From Anaerolineae bacterium (GTDB lineage: Bacteria; Chloroflexota; Anaerolineae; Aggregatilineales; Aggregatilineaceae): 64,000 nt of DNA. The position numbers and the translations under genes are program-made. Below, piece after piece: positions 30,368-39,465 of this stretch (positions are counted from its first letter, which is position 1; each line of letters begins with the position of its first letter). The notes under the pieces were generated by a model. It was not told the origin of the DNA. It was given only the letters and a program-made list of their open reading frames with translations, and did no database searches. The stretch lies in assembly GCA_016930015.1 (NCBI GenBank), contig JAFGHR010000038.1, positions 16,405 through 80,404 of the forward strand, written 5' to 3'.

Positions 30368-31039
30368 TTCCGCCGTTGCCACAATACTGTCGCTCTCATA
30401 CGCTTGCAGCCGGGCGGTGAGATCGATCATGGTGCTGCCGGGCAAATCCACACCGTGATTGGCCAGATCAAGCTCCGACGTGGCAACCGCCCACATATCA
30501 CCACTGACTAACTGCGCCTCAACCGCCATGCTGTACGCGTCCGTCTCATTACGCACGTCCAGCTCGCCGTCCAGGTCAAAATAGATCACGTCTTCAGTTA
30601 CGGGGACCAACTCGCGAGACGTCGCCACGTAAAACGCCACGGGATAATCACCCGTCAACATGGCCGCGCGCATCACCCGGTCAATGGCGGCGTTACCCGT
30701 GTCAAGCGCGTCAACATGGATTTCCAGGCGAACCAATACCCGCAGTTCATCACCAACCGGTTCCAGGGTAATCGTCCCCGCCCGCACCGGGAAAACACCA
30801 TCCAGGTCAAAACCACCAATATTGGCCGTAAAATCGACCTGTGATTCTTGCGGCGATACCTCAAACACGCGTGCTGTCTGGGCCGCCAGGGTCGGCGTCA
30901 CAAGATCGGTTGACGTGTCGCCTTTATCGCCGGGATCAAGCAGCGTCACCATGATAATCGCGGCAGCAATAACAACGATAACCAATGCAAACACAATTCC
31001 GAGCACAATGGTCAGCAAGCGCCTCGAACGAGCCGTCAT
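30353..31039 (-). CDS. YceI-like domain protein, membrane anchored
   Basis: N-term TM; RVFEVSPQESQVDFTANIGGFDLDGVFPVRAGTITLEP...YPVAFYVATSRELVP resembles YceI. 3' ends overlap with the convergent gene by ~15 bp. Confidence 0.6.
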   Translation of the reverse strand: MTARSRRLLTIVLGIVFALVIVVIAAAIIMVTLLDPGDKGDTSTDLVTPTLAAQTARVFEVSPQESQVDFTANIGGFDLDGVFPVRAGTITLEPVGDELRVLVRLEIHVDALDTGNAAIDRVMRAAMLTGDYPVAFYVATSRELVPVTEDVIYFDLDGELDVRNETDAYSMAVEAQLVSGDMWAVATSELDLANHGVDLPGSTMIDLTARLQAYESDSIVATAESPSE

Positions 31040-31093
31040 TATAGAAACACTCCTCCTATGGGACTCCTGTGGAATATGGAACGCAAACAGCGT

Positions 31094-32881
31094 TTAGCGT
31101 GGTTTCATGCGATCATGCGCCAGCATAAAGATCAGCCGCCCGGCAAAGTAGGTGCTAAACCCGCCCGATGCCAGCAGCAGCGCTACCAGCGCCGTGAACG
31201 CCCGTCCTTTGTCTTCAATGTTGCCAAACAGGCGAATGCCGGATTTCGGCTGCACCAGGGGCGCCAGCGTGATGACGACCGGCTCGGATGTCAGCGTTTC
31301 GCCGCCGGATTCGGACACCACGGCGACCAGTGTCACATCACCGTCGCCAAACAGCGTGATAACGGCTTCCCAGGTGCCATCGTCTGCGACGGAAACCGTC
31401 GTTAGCAATTGGCCTGTCGCCTGGTTGATCACATCCAACGCGGCCCCTGGTGTGGCCACCCCGCGCACGCTGATCGTTCCCGGCGAATAGACTTCACCGG
31501 ATGCAGGCGCATCAATACGCGGGCGCGGCGCTACCAGTTCTAGAGATGCCGTCACCGGAGCACTGATCCCACCGCCGCCGTTTGATGTTACCGCGCTAAT
31601 CGTGACCGGGCCAACAATATTCGGCTGCCATGTAGCCTCCCAGGTGCCGTTCGAGTCTACGATCGCCTGGGCAACCGGCGTACCATCCACGGTGATATCA
31701 ACCGACGTTCCCGGCTCACCTGACCCGCTGATCACAACCGGCTCGAACACGGATACGGACGGGTCAAGCCCGTCGATCTGGGGTGGGACAGGTGGTGTAG
31801 CCGTAGCGGTGGCGGTGAATGAAGCCGTCGGCGTGACACTCGCCGTCACTGTGAACGTGGCGGTACGTGATGGGACCGGCGTACCGGTTGCGACCTGGGC
31901 TGCTACGACGCCGGTACGGGACGGCGAAGGGATCGGGCTGTTTGTGCGTGTAGCGCTGGGTCGCGGCGTGGCTGTATCCGACGGAACCAGGGCCACAGCC
32001 GTAGGTGTATCGGTGGGTGACATTGTGCGCGTAGGCCGCAGCGGTGTTTTGGTCGGTGGGACCGGGCTCGCTGTGCGGGTCGCCGTGTTAGTCGGCGTGT
32101 TGCTTGGTGTGAGCGTCGCCGTAGCGGTGGGGGTAGCGGTCGCGGTCGCCGTGGCGGTTGCCGTGGCGGTAGACGTATCAGTCGGCGTCAGCGTGGCGGT
32201 CGCGGTCGCTGTAACCGTCGCGGTAGCGGTAACCGTAGCGGTCGCCGTCGGTGTATTCGTCGGCACTTCACCAACCTGGAAACCAACCGGAACACTGGCG
32301 CTGGCGGCACCCTCGCCGCCAACCGCAACCACTGACAGGTTATGCGACCCTTCGATCAACCCTTCCGGCAGATCAACCGCCCACATGCCGGAATCATCAA
32401 CAACGGCAGCAGCGATGAGCACATCCTGATCGTAGACCTGGATCGTATCGCCGGGCTGCGCATTTCCGGTAAGCGTAAGAGCTTGCCCGGCATAAGTATC
32501 TGCGAGCGCCAGCGGTGCGACCAGCGGCGTGGGCCAGGGTGTTACCGTAGGCGTGCTGGTCGGTGTGTTGGTCGCGGTCGGCGTTGGTGTGGACGTATTG
32601 GTAACCGTCGCGGTAGCGGTCGCCGTCGCCGTAGCGGTGGGCGTCGCGGTCCATGTGGCGGTGGGTGTGGGCGTGCTGGTAGCCGTCTCGGTGGGCGTAT
32701 ACGTAAGTGTCGGCGTGGCGGTAACCGTCGCGCTGGCGACTTGGGCCGCTGCCGTATCGTCGTCCACATCGTAAAACTCGGTCCAGAACAGAATCGCTGC
32801 CAGGCCGGACGTGATCAGCAAACCAATAAAAAACAGCATGTCAAGACGGCGAACCAGCCGCCGCCTGAAGTCATCGCTCAC
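31094..32881 (-). CDS. Thr/Pro-rich repeat protein with Ig-like/adhesin-type domains and TM segments
   Basis: Long (T-A/P-T)n tracts (TATATATATPTATATLTPSNTPTNTATRTASP), Ig-like repeats (SGSGEPGTSVDITVDGTPVAQAIVDSNGTWEATW), N- and C-terminal TM. Confidence 0.8.
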   Translation of the reverse strand: MSDDFRRRLVRRLDMLFFIGLLITSGLAAILFWTEFYDVDDDTAAAQVASATVTATPTLTYTPTETATSTPTPTATWTATPTATATATATATVTNTSTPTPTATNTPTSTPTVTPWPTPLVAPLALADTYAGQALTLTGNAQPGDTIQVYDQDVLIAAAVVDDSGMWAVDLPEGLIEGSHNLSVVAVGGEGAASASVPVGFQVGEVPTNTPTATATVTATATVTATATATLTPTDTSTATATATATATATPTATATLTPSNTPTNTATRTASPVPPTKTPLRPTRTMSPTDTPTAVALVPSDTATPRPSATRTNSPIPSPSRTGVVAAQVATGTPVPSRTATFTVTASVTPTASFTATATATPPVPPQIDGLDPSVSVFEPVVISGSGEPGTSVDITVDGTPVAQAIVDSNGTWEATWQPNIVGPVTISAVTSNGGGGISAPVTASLELVAPRPRIDAPASGEVYSPGTISVRGVATPGAALDVINQATGQLLTTVSVADDGTWEAVITLFGDGDVTLVAVVSESGGETLTSEPVVITLAPLVQPKSGIRLFGNIEDKGRAFTALVALLLASGGFSTYFAGRLIFMLAHDRMKPR

Positions 32882-33918
32882 GACAGGTTCTCCATTTTTT
32901 CGCGCTGTGCGACCAACGCCTTGGCCTGCTCGATCCAGCTTTCCGCTTTGATGCTGCGCTTGATCACAGCCTGGACCTCTTCCGGCGTCATCGCTGCTAA
33001 CTGTTGAAGGGTCTGGATACCGGCCTTGCGAAGCGCCCCGGCATACACCGGGCCTATACCCTTAACATCCGTCAGGCGGTCACCATATGTGGCAGCCAAA
33101 AACCGGCCTTCTAACATGGGGAACAACCGGCCCAGTTGGCCGGCGATACGGTGAAGCGCTCCCGCCTGCTCCCGTTGCTCGGTTGCGGCTGTGACCAGCA
33201 TGGTAGTATGTTCGCCAACCTTGGTATCCAGGCGCTGGGCAATTTGCAGTTGGACTGCCATCTGGCGATCCAGTTCGGCCAGGGTACGCGCGTGCTCGGC
33301 AACCGTTCCGTCAATTTCATTCCTGGTGGCAGCCCACGCATCCAACCGGGCACCGATATCAACCAGTTTTTCGGCCTGGTGCTGGACCAACACGACAAGC
33401 TGATCACGATCGGCTGGTTGATCCAGGCGCCCGCCAAGCTGTTCCACCCGGATTTTCTGTTCGCTCACCTGGGCCTGAATGCCGGGCAGGTCCACCGTTG
33501 TGATCTGATCCAACCGGTGCGATACCTGGCCGAGCGTGGTTGACTGGCCGGCAAGGCGCTCGCCTATCTGGCTGAGTTGGCCGGACTGGCGGCCTAGCAG
33601 TGTGCGCAGCGACTCAACCGTATCGGTTTGCACATGTAACATGTCCGCCAGGGCTTTGTGACCGGATTCGGTACCCTGGGGGCCAAAAGCGGCTTCGAGT
33701 TGGTGGGTATGATCATCTAACGCTGTGTTCAGCCGCTCGATGATGGTTCGCTGTTCGAGCAGTTCCGCCTGGATCGCATCGTCCAGCATGCCGACTGACT
33801 CCAGGGGTACTGGCTCAAGCAGGCGCGGACGCACACTAAACACGTAAAACAGGGCGGTGACCAACACGGTCACAAATGCGCCAAGAGATAAAATAGCAAA
33901 GGCCTGCACCGGTTCCAT
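32878..33918 (-). CDS. N-terminally anchored coiled-coil protein with C-terminal helix-hairpin-helix domain
   Basis: N-term TM; long coiled coil; YGDRLTDVKGIGPVYAGALRKAGIQTLQQLAAMTPEEVQAVI (HHH_5-like). 4-bp overlap with downstream gene. Confidence 0.75.
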   Translation of the reverse strand: MEPVQAFAILSLGAFVTVLVTALFYVFSVRPRLLEPVPLESVGMLDDAIQAELLEQRTIIERLNTALDDHTHQLEAAFGPQGTESGHKALADMLHVQTDTVESLRTLLGRQSGQLSQIGERLAGQSTTLGQVSHRLDQITTVDLPGIQAQVSEQKIRVEQLGGRLDQPADRDQLVVLVQHQAEKLVDIGARLDAWAATRNEIDGTVAEHARTLAELDRQMAVQLQIAQRLDTKVGEHTTMLVTAATEQREQAGALHRIAGQLGRLFPMLEGRFLAATYGDRLTDVKGIGPVYAGALRKAGIQTLQQLAAMTPEEVQAVIKRSIKAESWIEQAKALVAQREKMENLS

Positions 33919-34029
33919 ATTGCCACTCCCCGACTGGCCGTGATCAACGAACAGACGTATACAGCCCTGCCCATCATTATAGTCTAGACTGGCCCTCGTG
34001 AGAAACCCGCGCTTAATCGTACAACGAAC

Positions 34030-34052
34030 AAGCGCCCGATAAAGGGGCGCTT
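34030..34052 (-). terminator. Candidate terminator hairpin downstream of the pilin gene
   Basis: AAGCGCCC (34030-34037) / GGGCGCTT (34045-34052); T-poor tail on either strand. Confidence 0.5.
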
Positions 34053-34100
34053 GCGGTTCTGTTTGCTACTCAACAGCCACCAGGGGCTGCGATGAGAGCA

Positions 34101-34247
34101 CTAGAGGTTGGTAACGATATTCGAGAAAATGTTACCAATGGCCGGGCCCAACAGGGCCAGAATGATGATAACCACGACAGCTACCAAGACCAGGATAAGG
34201 GCGTACTCTACGAGGCCCTGACCCTCTTCGCGCGGAAGGTACAACAT
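34101..34247 (-). CDS. Flp-family type IVb pilin
   Basis: MLYLPREEGQGLVEYALILVLVAVVVIIILALLGPAIGNIFSNIVTNL; E-G-Q-G-LVEYALIL motif. Start refined from 34283 to 34247. Confidence 0.92.
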   Translation of the reverse strand: MLYLPREEGQGLVEYALILVLVAVVVIIILALLGPAIGNIFSNIVTNL

Positions 34248-34392
34248 GATAATTCCTCCACTGATCATTAAGATATGATACACTCAGCATTGAGCTAAAC
34301 TCAGGTTAGCACGGTTTCGAGCCAAGCGTCATTAGTACCATAGTCCCAACAATTGGGCGGGCCAGCCGAAGAATAAGGTTAACGCGCCTGTC

Positions 34393-35697
34393 TCACGGTT
34401 CGTCATCTATACGCTCATCCAACGCTGACTCGTCCGGTCCACTTTCACCATTTTCAGGGGGCGATTCGGCTGTTGGCTCAACCATTGGTAGTTCTTTCGT
34501 GTCGTCATCGGCGACCGGCTGCGCCTGGTGCAGCCCGATTGTGGTTTCAGCCAGAATCGTAGGACTGGGTGGTTCTTCGGGTTTTACATCCTTCGCCCGT
34601 TCCATTAAGACCACGACTGCACTGATGTTATCTTCGCCACCGCGCTCGTTCGCCAGATCGATCAGGGCATGGGCGATCGCGTCCGGGGCATCGCTCGTTA
34701 TCGCGATCGCGGCAATTTCGGCTGATGATACGTGGCGCGTCAAACCATCCGAGCACAGAATCAACCGGTCACCTTCGGTCAAACTGCGGCTGTAAAGGTC
34801 GGCATCGGTATCGTCTACCTGGCCCAGTGCCCGGTATAACACGTTGCGCATGGGATGGACGGCGGCTTGTTCGGGCGTGATGTGGCCGGATGACAGCAGT
34901 GCCTCGACAAAACTGTGATCATCTGTAATCTGGTTGATCCAGCCTTCATGCCCGTCAACAAGGTAGGCACGGCTGTCACCTACATGGGCAATGATCACGC
35001 GGTTATCACGAACAAACGCCAGTGTCATAGTGGTGCCCATCCCGTGTAATTCCGGGTGATCGTCGGCGCGCTCCATCACGGCGCGATTGGCCCGGCGCAC
35101 CGCCAGCCGGAGTTTTTCGGACACTTCGTCTTCTGTCAGGTCAAACAGAGTCTCGCTGCCGCGCGCTTCACCCAGAAAATCAGCCTGGACCGCTTCAACA
35201 ACCAGGCGGCTGGCTTCCTCACCCGCCACAGCACCGCCCATACCGTCAGCTACCAGCGCCAGCACCACACCGTGACGCGCCCATTGGCCAACACGATCCT
35301 CGTTGTTTTCGCGCACACGCCCCACGCTGGTTCGCGCGCTGGTACGCGGCACCAGATTAAGCCGGTCTACGTCGTCTGGAACAGACAGCGTTGACCCACA
35401 CCCGACACAATAACTGCCTCGTGGGTGGTTCAAGGTGCCGCACCGCAAACAGGTAACCGGCGTTTCATCAATGGACGGGGGAAGCTTGGCCTTCGCAGCA
35501 CGCAAACGCTGTACGAGATCGGGCTCAAGACTATCTTCGCGTTCCTGGGCGTACCGGATCGCTTCTTCTACATGGCGGCGGCGGTGATGTATGCCACGCA
35601 CGACAGGCGGTTGATCCAGGGTAAACCCACACTGGAAACAGAAAACCGCGCGTCCCAAATTCTCGTGTCCACAGTTCGAACACGTTTTTGTCTCCAT
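34393..35697 (-). CDS. PP2C-family Ser/Thr phosphatase with N-terminal zinc ribbons
   Basis: CSNCGHENLGRAVFCFQCG and CLRCGTLNHPRGSYCVGCG; VRENNEDRVG...ALVADGMGGAVAGEEASR; VGDSRAYL; LCSDGLTRHV; GGEDNISAVVV. Confidence 0.93.
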   Translation of the reverse strand: METKTCSNCGHENLGRAVFCFQCGFTLDQPPVVRGIHHRRRHVEEAIRYAQEREDSLEPDLVQRLRAAKAKLPPSIDETPVTCLRCGTLNHPRGSYCVGCGSTLSVPDDVDRLNLVPRTSARTSVGRVRENNEDRVGQWARHGVVLALVADGMGGAVAGEEASRLVVEAVQADFLGEARGSETLFDLTEDEVSEKLRLAVRRANRAVMERADDHPELHGMGTTMTLAFVRDNRVIIAHVGDSRAYLVDGHEGWINQITDDHSFVEALLSSGHITPEQAAVHPMRNVLYRALGQVDDTDADLYSRSLTEGDRLILCSDGLTRHVSSAEIAAIAITSDAPDAIAHALIDLANERGGEDNISAVVVLMERAKDVKPEEPPSPTILAETTIGLHQAQPVADDDTKELPMVEPTAESPPENGESGPDESALDERIDDEP

Positions 35698-35905
35698 AGC
35701 CGTTTCTCCATCCATTCCGCGCCAGGTTTTTATACGATTTTACAGGCACCCCATGAAGGTGCAAGTTAATCTGTTCATGTACCGTTGACAGCGAGCGGAG
35801 AAAGCATCACGGAATCAACACACCTGGCACAGTTTCAGTTTGTCTCGTCTTGTGTCATAATGCGATCAGTATCGAATCGGTGTTTGGACAAATCAACCTG
35901 TTATC

Positions 35906-36838
35906 ATGACTGCGCCAAGTTCATCTCCCAACATCTGGCAATTGCAGGCCAGGCAGGATATCCCCAGTTTGATCGCCGCATTGCAGTATCCTGATCCGGA
36001 AGTACGCAGACGTGCAGCCGTCGCACTGCGCATCATCAACGCTACCGAAGCTGTTCCGGCCCTGAAGATCGCGTTTGAAAATGAAACCAATCCTTCAACA
36101 CGCATGGATATTTTTTCTGCGCTGCACGGCCTGAATCGAAAAATCGATATCAACAGTATGCTCAAAGACCGCGATATTGACGGCCTGGTAAAAGCGTTAC
36201 AGAGCACCCACACAGATACGGCTATTGCAGCAGCACATGCGCTGGCCAAAATTAACGATCGCTCAGCTGTCGAACCGCTGGTGATGCTTTTTCAGAACAC
36301 AACAACCCTATCCCCGGTGCGGTTAGCGGCTGCCGAAGCCTTGCTGACCCTGCAATGCGCGCCAACTCACGTTACCCTGCTTGGCGCATTAGACCACGAG
36401 GACTGGCACATCCGGCGTAACGCGGCTGCGATCCTGGGTCAACTCCAGGCTAGCTGGGCCATTGAGCCGCTCGCCACGGCGTTAAGCGACAGCCACCCAA
36501 CTGTACAACGCACCGCCGCTGCTGCCCTGCGTCGTATCGGCACGCCTGAAGCGATGACAGCCTTACGCACCCGCTCGCCTGAACCAACCAAACCGCCCAC
36601 AACAAAAGGCAAACCGGCCCCAGCGCCCACCCCTGTTTTGCCCCCAGCCAAGAAAAAACAAGCGCCGTCATCCACAACCGCGCCAACCCGGCCCGCCTTC
36701 CCTATTCTCCCTGACACCGTCCCTCAGATCGCGCCAAATCAACAGCAGCGACGTAAACTCGATATGCCCCCTACATTAACGAAGCCGGTGAGAAAACTGA
36801 TCGATTTTCTGCGCCCTGGGGCCGATGACCAGGACTGA
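35906..36838 (+). CDS. HEAT-repeat protein
   Basis: DIPSLIAALQYPDPEVRRRAAVALRIINATEAVPALKIA..., GALDHEDWHIRRNAAAILGQLQASWAIEPLATALSDSHPTVQRTAAAALRRIGTPEA. Confidence 0.88.
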   Translation: MTAPSSSPNIWQLQARQDIPSLIAALQYPDPEVRRRAAVALRIINATEAVPALKIAFENETNPSTRMDIFSALHGLNRKIDINSMLKDRDIDGLVKALQSTHTDTAIAAAHALAKINDRSAVEPLVMLFQNTTTLSPVRLAAAEALLTLQCAPTHVTLLGALDHEDWHIRRNAAAILGQLQASWAIEPLATALSDSHPTVQRTAAAALRRIGTPEAMTALRTRSPEPTKPPTTKGKPAPAPTPVLPPAKKKQAPSSTTAPTRPAFPILPDTVPQIAPNQQQRRKLDMPPTLTKPVRKLIDFLRPGADDQD

Positions 36839-36973
36839 ATACCGTTGATCACGTTCCCCATAACACGTCAATTGGCGGCCAAAACACCAGCATGTCCTGA
36901 ACTTCAATAGTCCGCAGCCTGAGCAAACGAATCAATTGCGAATCTGCCGGTGATCGTGATGTACTGAACGTTG

Positions 36974-38080
36974 TCAATCTGCCATGTCGGGAAAACTATC
37001 AACAGCAGGCGGTTTGTCATCGCCTGACTGTGGATAGTTGAGCGGTGGCTCGGACGGCAGCGGCCCTTCGACGCCCATCATGCGCCGGATGGCGTCTAAC
37101 TCGTCTTGAGAAAGGCCGCTGTCACCAAATGCATGTGTAAACGCGATCTGTTGAAACGCGATACCTGCCATATTGGGCATCGGGATCGCACCGCGCGGCG
37201 CACGGGAGCTGAAACGAGCATTCCCCTGGACAAGCAAGCTCACTCCAAACGCCCCCACACCAACCCATTGAATGAACGTCAGCCGCTCGTCCAGCAGCAG
37301 GTACGACAGGGTGACCGCTACCGCGATTTCAGTGATGGCCAGCAATGTCGTTTGCAGGCTCCCAAAGTGTTTCACACCAGCAAACAACGTCAAGCGCGAC
37401 AATGCCGTCGAAATCGCTAACGCCAGGATCGCCCACATGGTATCATGCGACTGCGGCACCCAATGCAAGTCATAGGCGCCGCGTGCCATAACCACCACCA
37501 CAGCCATCACGGTGATCACGTATAATGTCACCGTTTGCGGCGGCATTTCATACAACACGCGCTGGCTTAGAATCAACGTTCCGGCAAACAACAACGCATT
37601 ACCCAGCATAAACCCAACACCAAGCCATTCCACCTGGCCATGCCCACCGCCGCTGATGAGCATCAGACCAAACAGCGCCAGCAGCACGCGCACACCCGTT
37701 CGCCAACTGAGTGATTGGCCACCCAACCGCGCCAGCAGGACCGCAAACAACAAATATGAACCGTTCAGGAGCTGGCTCATCGACGCATCAAGCCGCGACA
37801 GGCCGTTGTAATACATCAGCGACCCGATCCCGTTGACAGTCCCAACAACCGCGCAGCCCAGAAACCCCGCCAGATATATGTAGATGTACTTCCGCAGAAA
37901 AACCAGGTAGAGAATCCACAACAATGCAGCCGCCAGCGCCGTGCGAGTGGCAGCTACAGTAAATGGATCGGACCCACCGCGCAGTGCCAGTTTCCCAAAC
38001 ACAGGGGCCAGCCCCAGAAAAATGGGTGACATCAACGCCGCAGTCAGATTGGAATGGCGATCAGAGTCAAGATCAAACAT
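36974..38080 (-). CDS. EamA/DMT-family transporter
   Basis: Ten hydrophobic segments, two EamA-like halves (PIFLGLAPVFGKLALRGGSDPFTVAATRTALAAALLW; SYLLLDERLTFIQWVGVGAFGVSLLVQ). Confidence 0.85.
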   Translation of the reverse strand: MFDLDSDRHSNLTAALMSPIFLGLAPVFGKLALRGGSDPFTVAATRTALAAALLWILYLVFLRKYIYIYLAGFLGCAVVGTVNGIGSLMYYNGLSRLDASMSQLLNGSYLLFAVLLARLGGQSLSWRTGVRVLLALFGLMLISGGGHGQVEWLGVGFMLGNALLFAGTLILSQRVLYEMPPQTVTLYVITVMAVVVVMARGAYDLHWVPQSHDTMWAILALAISTALSRLTLFAGVKHFGSLQTTLLAITEIAVAVTLSYLLLDERLTFIQWVGVGAFGVSLLVQGNARFSSRAPRGAIPMPNMAGIAFQQIAFTHAFGDSGLSQDELDAIRRMMGVEGPLPSEPPLNYPQSGDDKPPAVDSFPDMAD

Positions 38081-38109
38081 ATGCCGGTTGGGTGCTGCTA
38101 CTCAGCCGA

Positions 38110-39378
38110 TTAGCTGTCGTGTTGAATTGGAGAGATTATTCTGGGTCGCTCGAGCGGCAGATTGATATAAAAAGTGCTGCCGGGCAACCGGTCTTCATCA
38201 CAGCCGTCACTTTCCACCCACATTTTACCGTGATGCGCATTAATAATACCCCGGCAAATTGCCAAACCCAACCCCAACCCGCCGCCACGAAACGCCGTTT
38301 TGCTGGTAGAGTGAAGCTGCGTATCACCCGCCGTATAAAACCGGTCAAAAATACGCCGCTGGTCATCCGGGTTGATGCCGATGCCCGTATCATGAACGCT
38401 GATTTGAACCCGTGTTTCTTGAATCTCAGCCTGCAACGTGATCGTGCCGCCGTCCGGCGTATATTTGATCGCGTTGCCAAACACATTACTAAACGCAAGG
38501 TCTAGCAGCAGTTCATCACCGAAAATTTCGGTAGGCCATGTCTCCGGATCAACCTTCACCGTCAACTGGCGCTGCTCGCTCGCCTGCTGGTAACCCTCAA
38601 TCACCCGCTCGATAACCTTTTTCAGATTTGCGGTCCCAGGCTTGAGATCAACACGACCGGACGCGATCCGGGACACGATGACGATCTCGTTGATGACCAC
38701 GCTTAGGCGTTCAATCGAATCGACCAGCCCAACCAGGCAGGCACGCGCCTCCGGGTTTTGAGCCATCACCTGTTGGATAACATCCAACGACTGTACAAGT
38801 CGGCTGTAACCATAAACGGTGGTGAGTGGGGTACGCAGCTCGTGCGCCGTAAGTTGAATAAAATCGTCCTTGATACGATCCAGGCGCCGTAGTTCCTGGT
38901 TGCTCGCTTCGAGTTCGCGGACGTTATCCTCAAGCCGGGCCACAAGCTCTTCGCGGTACGCCTGCTGCGCCGATTTGAGTGCGGACACATCTACCCGGTC
39001 TTTTTCACCGTGTAAATAACGCTCAATCTTGTCGATGAGTGTTCCCAGGTTAACCGGCTTGGTGATGTAACCGGTCACCCCGGCCACAAATGTTTTTTCG
39101 CGCTCGAGCGAGTGGCTTTGAGCTGTCAGCGCCACAATTGGCACCGATTCAAGTGTTGGGTCCGTCCGCAGCCGCACCGCGATATCACGCCCGCTTAGAT
39201 CGGGCAGGTTGATATCGGTCAGGATCAGATCGGGCCGGTGAGTCTTTGCCAGATCAATACCCTCTAACGCCCGGCTGGCGCTCAACACGTTATACCCTGC
39301 CGTGACTAAAAAACGCTCAATTAACCGGCGGCTGGCATCGTCATCTTCAATGTATAAAATTGTAATCTGATTAACCAT
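38110..39378 (-). CDS. REC - HisKA - HATPase hybrid sensor kinase
   Basis: MVNQITILYIEDDDASRRLIERFLV...LILTDINLPDLSG; FIQLTAHELRTPLTTVYGYSRLV; LLDLAFSNVFGNAIKYTPDGG; DTGIGINPDDQRRIFDRF. Start refined to 39378. Confidence 0.93.
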   Translation of the reverse strand: MVNQITILYIEDDDASRRLIERFLVTAGYNVLSASRALEGIDLAKTHRPDLILTDINLPDLSGRDIAVRLRTDPTLESVPIVALTAQSHSLEREKTFVAGVTGYITKPVNLGTLIDKIERYLHGEKDRVDVSALKSAQQAYREELVARLEDNVRELEASNQELRRLDRIKDDFIQLTAHELRTPLTTVYGYSRLVQSLDVIQQVMAQNPEARACLVGLVDSIERLSVVINEIVIVSRIASGRVDLKPGTANLKKVIERVIEGYQQASEQRQLTVKVDPETWPTEIFGDELLLDLAFSNVFGNAIKYTPDGGTITLQAEIQETRVQISVHDTGIGINPDDQRRIFDRFYTAGDTQLHSTSKTAFRGGGLGLGLAICRGIINAHHGKMWVESDGCDEDRLPGSTFYINLPLERPRIISPIQHDS

Positions 39379-39465
39379 TGATTTCTGTTCACCGTTTACA
39401 AGGAAAATCCCTCGCACCAAGCGATGCCGCACGCGTTAATGCACATCGATACGAGAGCGGATGTG

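Noticed and set aside
31602-32429. 275-aa + strand ORF rich in VAVAVAVG
   Set aside because: Antisense artefact of the Thr/Pro-rich repeats of the minus-strand gene 31094..32881; no independent coding signal.
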